A stretch of 11,295 bases of DNA from JAGXOF01 sp046545575 (GTDB taxonomy: Bacteria; Chloroflexota; Dehalococcoidia; SZUA-161; SpSt-899). The notes under the pieces were generated by a model that had not been told where the DNA came from, did not search any database, and worked only from the letters and a program-made list of their open reading frames with translations. Location of the stretch: positions 1 through 11,295 of the forward strand of contig JBKGZM010000063.1 of the NCBI GenBank assembly GCA_046545575.1, given 5' to 3'. Shown here piece by piece: positions 6,163 to 11,295 of the stretch; position 1 is the stretch's first letter, and every line of letters begins with the position of its first letter. A program made the translations under genes and the position numbers.

Positions 6163-8521
6163 ATGAATAAGTATCGTGATCTGAACGTATCCATTGGCAG
6201 AGAGGGAATTTTTAGGGCAATGTATCAATCCTTATTGCTTCTTGTCGTGATGGTGGTGACAATATTGTCGGTTCCTTACCTTGCGGCGGACACCTATGCG
6301 ATGGATGAAGCTGAGCCGGATACCGAATTCGCCGGCGGCGATGGAACAAAAGATGACCCTTATTTGGTGGAAACGGCGGAGCAGCTTGATAATATACGAA
6401 ATTACCTTAATGATAATTTTAAGCAGAATGCTCATATTGATTTGAGTGATTATAATGGGGGAGAATGGGAACCGATTGGCTATGGTGATCCTGAAGAACC
6501 TGCATTTGTGCCTTTTGAAGGAGTCTATGACGGTAATGATTATGAAATAGCTAACCTCACCATTAATGAGACCGAACTTGAACATGTCGGTCTTTTCGGA
6601 TTAATTTCCACAGCCGAATTGAAAAACATTAATGTTATAAATGCAAATGTTCAGGGAGGTAAGCAAACAGGTCTCCTTATTGGGACGATGGTACTCGGAA
6701 GCGTGACTAACTGTCATGTGGAAGGAGATGTTACAGGTTATAATACCGGCGGACTGGCAGGGCTAAACGGCGGCGGTAAAATCAATGACTCCAGCGCGGA
6801 TGTTGAAGTTGAAGAAGAGGTATTAATAGGCGGTTTGGTGGGGAGTAATGCCCATTACGACCAGGAAAGTGAAGATAAATTAGGTCCTACCGTTGATGAG
6901 CCGGTCAAGGGTGAAATAGAAGATTGCTATGCCACAGGGGATGTTTTTGGGGGCACCGACTCGGCACAAGCAGGTGGGCTGGTGGGTGCCAACGGTGAAG
7001 GCGGCGTAATATCATCTTGCCATACCAATGTTAATGTCAAAGCACCATCCTCTGCTGCGGGTGCCATTGCAGGGAGTAACGGAGACACAGGGTATATCAT
7101 TGATTCCTATGCTGAAGAAGGAAGCAGTGTGGAGGCAGTTTTCGCCGGCGGGGTGGTAGGTGTGAATTCTGGCACGGTTAACGAATTCAGCGAGGATGAG
7201 ATGCCCATAATTGAAAACTGCTATTCTTTCGCTGAGGTTACCGCTCTTGCCGGAGGTGCTGGCGGCGGTATAGTCGGATTAAATGATGAGTTAGGTACCG
7301 TGAACGAATCTTATTCCGACAATAAAGTAACCGGGCGCCACGCCGGTGGTGTTGTGGGCGCTAACGTCGGCATTGCCAGCAATTCATACGCCCTTGGAAG
7401 TGTTGTTGCAACCGAGAGTGATGAAGACTCTATTATCGGTGGGGTTGCAGCCATTAACGGATTGAAAAATTATGAAGGAACAGACGGTGAAGAGTTAGGA
7501 GGTGAAGTTAACCGTTCTTATTCGGTGGCGACATTAAACGGCGGTGACGTGGAAGGGGGGGATTGTCGGCACCCAGGGAGCCGACGTTGAGTCTGGCTTC
7601 ACTATGGACAGCGAACCCGATGACGGACCCTTTTTTATCGATATTGAGGACGGGCTGGTTGATATAGGCGAAGTTGATAAGTCTTACTGGAACACCGATA
7701 TGCAGGAAGAAGGCGTAGGCGATGGTGATGACACGGGAGCGAACGGTAAAACAACATCTGAAATGACCACACAAGAAACTTTTGAAGAATGGGACTTTGA
7801 AGAAGTATGGACTATTCAGGAGGAAGAAAGCTATCCCTATTTCGCATGGGCTCCGGATATTCCCTATATCGAGGATATCGACTATATCCTGACCATGCTC
7901 GATCCAGGCGTTGATTTCGATGTGACGCTTAATCCGCCGGTTGGAGAGCACGAATATGAAGAGGGGACGCATGTGGACATCTCTGTTACCGGGTATCCGG
8001 ATTGGGTTGAATTTTCCCACTGGTTGGTTAATAACGAAGAGTATTCAACCTCCAGCGAAGATGAACTGATTATCGACGGCACCAAAGAGGTCAAGGCAAT
8101 CTTCGAAGAAGAAACCGACCACGACCTGACCATAGACAGCACAGATGGTGGTGAGGTCACCAACCCTGGCGAAGACGCCTTTACTTACAACGAAGGAACA
8201 GTGGTCGACCTCGTGGCGACGTCGGATGCCGATCATGATTTCGTCAACTGGACTGGTGACGTGGAAACCATCGCCGATGTCAACGCCGTCTCTACCACCA
8301 TCACCATGGACACCGACTACACCATCACCGCTAACTTTGTAATCGAAACCGGACAGCCTGGAGATGTAAACAGCGACGGCAAAGTGGACGCTAGTGACCT
8401 GACCGCAGTGGCAGATAACTTTAACCAGACTGGCGACAACGACGCCGACCTCAACGGCGACGGCATCGTGGATATCTTCGATCTGGTGGAGGTGGGGAGG
8501 AATTTCGGCAGCGGGGAGTAA
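6163..8521 (+). CDS. Exported GLUG-repeat / InlB-repeat / dockerin protein (one frameshift)
   Basis: ATG 6163 follows GGGAGGG (6149-6155). A TTG at 6142 in the same frame is rejected because the Shine-Dalgarno points to 6163. The protein has a signal peptide (hydrophobic 22-42) and about eleven GLUG motifs (GGLVGSN-like) between residues 140 and 475, expected to form a beta-helix. A cap with SYWNT and SYPYFAW follows. Two divergent InlB B-type repeats (about 584-648, 653-726) come next, then a type I dockerin (733-785) with two intact calcium loops, D734/N736/D738/D742/D745 and D762/N764/D766/D770/D773. Reading needs one base skipped in the G run 7555-7561; without the skip the frame ends at 7590. 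Both sides rejoin inside a GLUG motif (EGG-IVGTQ), so the break is recent, a sequencing indel, or phase variation. The joined length is 785 residues. Likely a cell-surface or secreted scaffold/adhesion protein; no catalytic domain was seen. Confidence 0.85.
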
Positions 8522-9053
8522 GAAAGCAGGTAGCATAACAACACCAGCGATGTGGATAGAACCAAGGGATACGTAAGCGCATAGAGAATTTAGACACGTG
8601 ACAGAAACAGGGGCCCGCGAATTTAGGCCGGTTCTCATTCGCCATGATGCTCAACAAAGGGCCGTTTTGTTTCATGGATAGCGCAAAGATCCTCGGTATC
8701 ATTGCATGTCAACTTGAAGGCCTTGACAACATGATTTCTGCGGATGTAGAATGACTCCACCTTGGGTAGTTGGGAGGGCCGGGCATAGAAATCTTCGCCG
8801 TGGTACGTGGCAACTCAGGCGACGACCTAGACCTATTTGAAAATCGATACAGAGACATAATAGTATAGTAAGGAAAGCCTACCCGGAGTTAGAGGACTGC
8901 AAGGGGGAACTGCTATCATGCTACCCGCGGGTATAGTGCTGGGATAATCGGGAGATCAAGACGATTTCACTGGATATAAGGCTGGGGGTATGAGCGAGTT
9001 CGTGCTAGGGTTGCCAAGCGTAAGATACCAAAAAAACAAGATGGAGGGTTCAA
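8522..9053. other. 532-bp intergenic region, mostly unexplained
   Basis: No convincing gene was found. It holds upstream block B with a promoter (8642-8752), an open minus-strand frame of 59 codons without ATG (8635-8814), a weak second promoter candidate (TTGAAA 8837-8842, 18 bp, TAGTAT 8861-8866) and a perfect 12-bp palindrome TACCCGCGGGTA at 8922-8933. No clear terminator follows the dockerin gene. Confidence 0.5.
8642..8752 (+). promoter_or_regulatory. Upstream block B with candidate promoter
   Basis: An imperfect dyad (CCATG 8642-8646 with CATGG 8673-8677, and AACAAA 8653-8658 with TTTGTT 8666-8671) is followed by ATCCTCGG 8689-8696. The best-scoring promoter in the window comes next: TTGACA 8723-8728, 18-bp spacer, TAGAAT 8747-8752. 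The nearest downstream gene starts at 9054, about 300 bp away, so this promoter may serve a lost gene or give a long leader. The same stretch reads open on the minus strand, which is an alternative explanation. Confidence 0.4.
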
Positions 9054-9341
9054 ATGGCCAAATATGTAATGCTGACGACTCTTACAGATGAGGGCAGGAA
9101 AACAATTAAAGACAATCCAGAGCGAATCAGGGAAGTCAACAAGGAAGTCGAGGCAATGGGGGCAAATATTCTTGCTCAATATGTGACCTTAGGCCAATAT
9201 GACTTCATAAATATTTTGGATGCCCCGGACCATCAGACAATGTCCAAGATAGCAGTGGAATTGGGTGCAAGAGGCACACTTCAGCCCACGACGTTAGCTG
9301 CTATGGACACTGATGATTTTATCAATAGTCTCAAGAAGTGA
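9054..9341 (+). CDS. GYD-domain protein
   Basis: A 95-residue protein made almost entirely of one GYD domain, a small ferredoxin-like alpha/beta fold of unknown biochemical role that is common in archaea, Chloroflexota and proteobacteria. Visible features are the opening strand KYVMLTTLTDEG, the helix with IREVNKEVEAMGANI, the name-giving segment LGQYDFINIL (residues 46-55) and the C-terminal TLQPTTLAAMDTDDF. Length is normal for the family. ATG 9054 is supported by GGAGG six bases upstream. No signal peptide or membrane segment is visible, so it is probably cytoplasmic. It is separated by 240 bp from the next gene, which has its own promoter-like sequence, so it may be monocistronic. Function is not known. 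Confidence 0.9.
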   Translation: MAKYVMLTTLTDEGRKTIKDNPERIREVNKEVEAMGANILAQYVTLGQYDFINILDAPDHQTMSKIAVELGARGTLQPTTLAAMDTDDFINSLKK

Positions 9342-9520
9342 CAAACTGTTTAACAACTCGCTCATACCCCGAAACTGGTACTTAATGTTACATTCACTCA
9401 TTTTGTTATCGGTTGCACGAAACTTGGGATTGTTTGATGCTGATAGCACTCCTTGCCATGCTCCGTGTTCATAGGCCTATCCCCTAAAACGGATTTTGAC
9501 GTAGAACTAGCCAACCGCTC

Positions 9521-9549
9521 TTGACCATTTTCGTTAGTGGTGCTACTAT
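9521..9549 (+). promoter_or_regulatory. Candidate promoter of the GerW-like gene
   Basis: TTGACC 9521-9526, a 17-bp spacer and TACTAT 9544-9549 lie 32 bp before the start codon at 9582. Spacing and leader length are typical of a sigma-70 promoter. Confidence 0.5.
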
Positions 9550-9581
9550 TTCGTTTACCAATTAAAGGAGGTACCCCCAAT

Positions 9582-9950
9582 ATGGAAGATGTACAGAGCT
9601 TAGTCAAAACAACGATGGAAGAGATAGAGAAAATGATCAGCACGAAAACCGTGGTCGGCGAGCCGATGACTGTGGGAGATAGCACCTTGATTCCGCTTAT
9701 AAGTACCGGCTTTGCCTTTGGTGCTGGGGGCGGCTCGGGAACAGGTATGGCTAAGCAGAAAGGTGAGGGTTCCGGGCATGGGACAGGTGGTGGTGCCGGG
9801 GTAAAACCCATAGCAGTCGTTATTATTGATAAGGAAGGAACAAGGGTAGAGCCCATAATGGGGAGTATGGCAACAGCCATGGAAAGAGTAGGAGAGGCCG
9901 TACCCCGTGCTTTGGAAAAGTTCACCGAGAGGTGGCGTGACAAGGAATAG
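9582..9950 (+). CDS. GerW/YtfJ-family protein
   Basis: A 122-residue protein of the GerW (YtfJ) family. In Bacillus, GerW is a sporulation-associated protein needed for spore germination, but family members are widespread in non-sporulating bacteria and their role there is unknown. The sequence shows the N-terminal helix VQSLVKTTMEEIEKMIS, the family signature VVGEPMTVGD...STLIPLISTGFAFGAGGGSG and a Gly-rich loop (GEGSGHGTGGGAGVKP). A strand with VVIIDKEGTRVEPI follows, then a C-terminal amphipathic helix. It is slightly shorter than Bacillus YtfJ. ATG 9582 is preferred over an upstream in-frame start because AAAGGAGG ends 10 nt before it. Spore formation should not be inferred. The acyltransferase gene follows after 60 bp, possibly co-transcribed. 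Confidence 0.88.
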   Translation: MEDVQSLVKTTMEEIEKMISTKTVVGEPMTVGDSTLIPLISTGFAFGAGGGSGTGMAKQKGEGSGHGTGGGAGVKPIAVVIIDKEGTRVEPIMGSMATAMERVGEAVPRALEKFTERWRDKE

Positions 9951-10010
9951 GAAGGGTATATAGTTGTGGTATAGAACATGGTTCGGGCCAAATACAACAG
10001 GAAGAAATAG

Positions 10011-10712
10011 ATGGCAGCGGTAGTTGGTCCCTCGATAGTCAGAAGGACCACGGCTTGGGGGATATGGAATGTTGTCAGGCTTATGATGCACGGGTTATTG
10101 TTGACATTGACGCGCTGGCAGATAAGTAATAACGAGGCTCCCATGCCCGAGGGCCCCCTAATTCTTGTCTGCAACCATCTGAGTTGGGTTGATGCCTTTG
10201 TGCTCCTGCCCTGTCTTTCACGCCGGGTCTCGTTTATAGTCAAAAGCGATGAACGCCTTCGCTCTTACCCCAGGACAATGTTCTTCCGCAGTCTGGGTGC
10301 CTTTCCCGCAAATCAGAGTCGACAGCATCGGGCGTATCGAGTACTTGAAATGGGCAGCGCGATAGGCATATTCCCCGAGGGCCTATCGAATTCAGCTGCT
10401 TGCCTGCAGCGGGGTCTACCTGGAGCAGCTCACATTGCCCTGCACACTGGCGCACCGATACTTCCTGTCGCCATTACCGGCACTGAGAAGCTCAAACATT
10501 TCAATATATTTTGCCGTCCCGAGATTACTGTGACTATCGGTCAGCCCTTTTACTTGCCCGCCGCCAGAGGCAGGTTGACCTCTGGCCAGATGTCCGAAGC
10601 GACCGATTCCATCATGAGGCATATTGCTATCCTCTTGCCACACAGCTATCGCGGAGTATACAGTGACCATACCGAATCCTTACAAGCCGTTAATCAAGGG
10701 AGCCATACATGA
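10011..10712 (+). CDS. 1-acylglycerol-3-phosphate acyltransferase-like (PlsC family)
   Basis: A 233-residue lysophospholipid acyltransferase-type enzyme, expected to transfer an acyl group to a lysophosphatidate-like acceptor at the membrane in phospholipid synthesis. Motif I is NHLSWVD (residues 55-61) with the catalytic H56-x4-D61. Motif III is GIFPEGLSNS (119-128) and motif IV is APILPVAITG (148-157). A hydrophobic N-terminal segment (about 14-36) would anchor or embed it. ATG 10011 has AGGAAG upstream. Length is typical for the family. The stop overlaps the ATG of a small downstream ORF (ATGA, 10709-10712), indicating translational coupling to a gene that is now very short. The acyl donor (CoA or ACP) and acceptor cannot be told from sequence. 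Confidence 0.88.
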   Translation: MAAVVGPSIVRRTTAWGIWNVVRLMMHGLLLTLTRWQISNNEAPMPEGPLILVCNHLSWVDAFVLLPCLSRRVSFIVKSDERLRSYPRTMFFRSLGAFPANQSRQHRAYRVLEMGSAIGIFPEGLSNSAACLQRGLPGAAHIALHTGAPILPVAITGTEKLKHFNIFCRPEITVTIGQPFYLPAARGRLTSGQMSEATDSIMRHIAILLPHSYRGVYSDHTESLQAVNQGSHT

Positions 10713-10789
10713 ACTGCCTGAAAGATGACCTGCACAGAGAAACTGTGTTCCAAGAGAAAGCCGTCGCTCGCCATCGTGAGTTTTCTTGA
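10709..10789 (+). CDS. 26-codon ORF coupled to the acyltransferase, possibly a truncated gene
   Basis: ATG 10709 overlaps the acyltransferase stop (ATGA) and has AAGGGAG at 10696-10702, six bases upstream. The product, beginning MNCLKDDLHRETVFQEKAVA and ending ARHREFS, is hydrophilic and charged. The good initiation signals and 4-base overlap suggest a real downstream cistron. The very short length and the lack of continuation in other frames suggest its 3' part was deleted. Family not recognised; a genuine micropeptide is also possible. Confidence 0.4.
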   Translation: MNCLKDDLHRETVFQEKAVARHREFS

Positions 10790-10876
10790 ATATCCTTCAA
10801 AAGTGCTGATAGCAGATAATATGAAAATAACTTCGTATCCTGGTATCGATGTTCAGCCAACACTGCTTAAGGGGCC

Positions 10877-10906
10877 TTGACAGTGGAGAGGGGGGTGTGA
10901 TACAAA
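10877..10906 (+). promoter_or_regulatory. Candidate promoter of the lipoprotein gene
   Basis: TTGACA 10877-10882, an 18-bp spacer and TACAAA 10901-10906 precede the lipoprotein start by about 135 bp. The -35 and its flank (GGCCTTGACA) are identical to those at 8719-8728. The leader includes a weak GTTTT/AAAAC hairpin near 10917-10929. Confidence 0.4.
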
Positions 10907-11042
10907 AGTGGTAAACGTTTTTGTAAAACTAAACTGTTACTGTAGATTCACCACCCTCCGACGGTGACAAGTGAACAAGAACTGCATGGAAGCCATTTGA
11001 CGAATAGCGGAATCTCAAAGTCTATTTTAGGGAGGTGCGATC

Positions 11043-11295
11043 TTGAGAAAATGCGCTGTAATCACGAGTGCAAGGGCCATATGGTCCATTGTCCTGGTTG
11101 GACTGCTCACTGTGGCGGCAATGGGCTGTGGTGGGGGCGCACCTGTCACTGAAACGGGTACGCCGTCGCCATCTACAACGTCCCCTGCTACTCCTACAGA
11201 GGAATCTCCATCCCCCAGCCCTACCTCAACAGCTACCCCGGCTCCCCTCAGCCTGGAGATATTATCCCCTGAGGACGGCGCAGGGGTTGAGATCG
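11043..11295 (+). CDS. Lipoprotein with Ser/Thr/Pro-rich linker, 3' end outside the window
   Basis: TTG 11043 is the start because GGGAGGTG (11030-11037) lies at ideal spacing and a lipoprotein signal peptide follows: basic n-region MRK, hydrophobic core about 12-26 and lipobox VAAMGC with acceptor Cys29. The mature protein opens with a Gly-rich GGGA and a linker of about 40 residues dominated by Thr, Ser and Pro (TPSPSTTSPATPTEESPSPS). It then enters LSLEILSPEDGAGVEI, which resembles the first strand of an Ig-like domain (xxItsPxdGaxv). About 84 codons are visible. Predicted to be anchored on the outer face of the cytoplasmic membrane; the function lies in the unseen part. Confidence 0.8.
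   Translation, partial: MRKCAVITSARAIWSIVLVGLLTVAAMGCGGGAPVTETGTPSPSTTSPATPTEESPSPSPTSTATPAPLSLEILSPEDGAGVEI

Noticed and set aside
8380..8521. Dockerin as evidence for a cellulosome
   Set aside because: No cohesin or glycoside hydrolase is present in the window, and dockerins occur in many non-cellulolytic bacteria and archaea.
7508..8638. Long minus-strand frames opposite the dockerin gene
   Set aside because: They mirror biased acidic codons of the plus-strand gene, which has clear InlB-repeat and dockerin motifs.
9398..10243. 281-codon minus-strand open frame
   Set aside because: It lies opposite the recognised GerW-like gene and the start of the acyltransferase; its translation shows no family features and low-complexity Pro/Ser runs.
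10964..11152. 62-codon frame overlapping the lipoprotein start
   Set aside because: The overlapping TTG-initiated frame has a strong Shine-Dalgarno, signal peptide and lipobox; this one has none.

Overview
The window looks bacterial and accessory in character. It has Shine-Dalgarno sites, TTGACA/TATAAT-type promoters and a lipobox lipoprotein. The mix of a dockerin-tailed GLUG protein, a multi-domain secreted papain-like peptidase, a GYD-domain protein, a GerW/YtfJ-like protein and a Ser/Thr/Pro-rich lipoprotein fits an anaerobic Chloroflexota (Dehalococcoidia-like) genome. That assignment is inference from gene content. No rRNA, tRNA or CRISPR array was seen.

Layout. 1-1454 is decayed sequence: a frameshifted 3' gene end at the left edge, then a 5'-truncated, twice-frameshifted IS1182-type transposase. 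1455-2089 is non-coding, with a 95-bp element carrying 21-bp imperfect terminal inverted repeats, a perfect 30-bp palindrome, and an upstream block leading to the first intact gene. 2090-5035 encodes a large exported C1-family cysteine peptidase, followed by a hairpin terminator. 5165-5835 is a mosaic of gene pieces: the 5' part of a secreted-protein gene, the 3' end of an acyl-CoA synthetase gene and the 5' end of a metallo-beta-lactamase-fold gene. 5951-6142 is a MITE-like insertion with an apparent 9-bp target duplication, lying between a promoter and the ribosome binding site of the next gene. 6163-8521 encodes an exported GLUG/InlB-repeat/dockerin protein, interrupted by one frameshift in a run of seven G. 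8522-9053 is mostly non-coding and carries another copy of the upstream block. 9054-10712 holds three ordinary genes (GYD protein, GerW-like protein, PlsC-type acyltransferase), followed by a 26-codon coupled ORF. A lipoprotein gene starts at 11043 and runs off the right edge.

How the parts relate. The peptidase and the GLUG protein are both large, acidic, modular exported proteins, each ending in a small C-terminal module. One is a canonical calcium dockerin; the other resembles a dockerin helix pair without the calcium loops. Both are preceded by related upstream DNA (ATCCTCGG block, then a TTGAC promoter), and a third copy lies upstream of 9054. This suggests common control or common ancestry of an envelope/extracellular gene set. 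The surrounding transposase remnant, MITE-like elements and gene fragments indicate a region of high turnover. A chimeric or error-containing assembly could also explain some of the breaks, particularly those at homopolymers.
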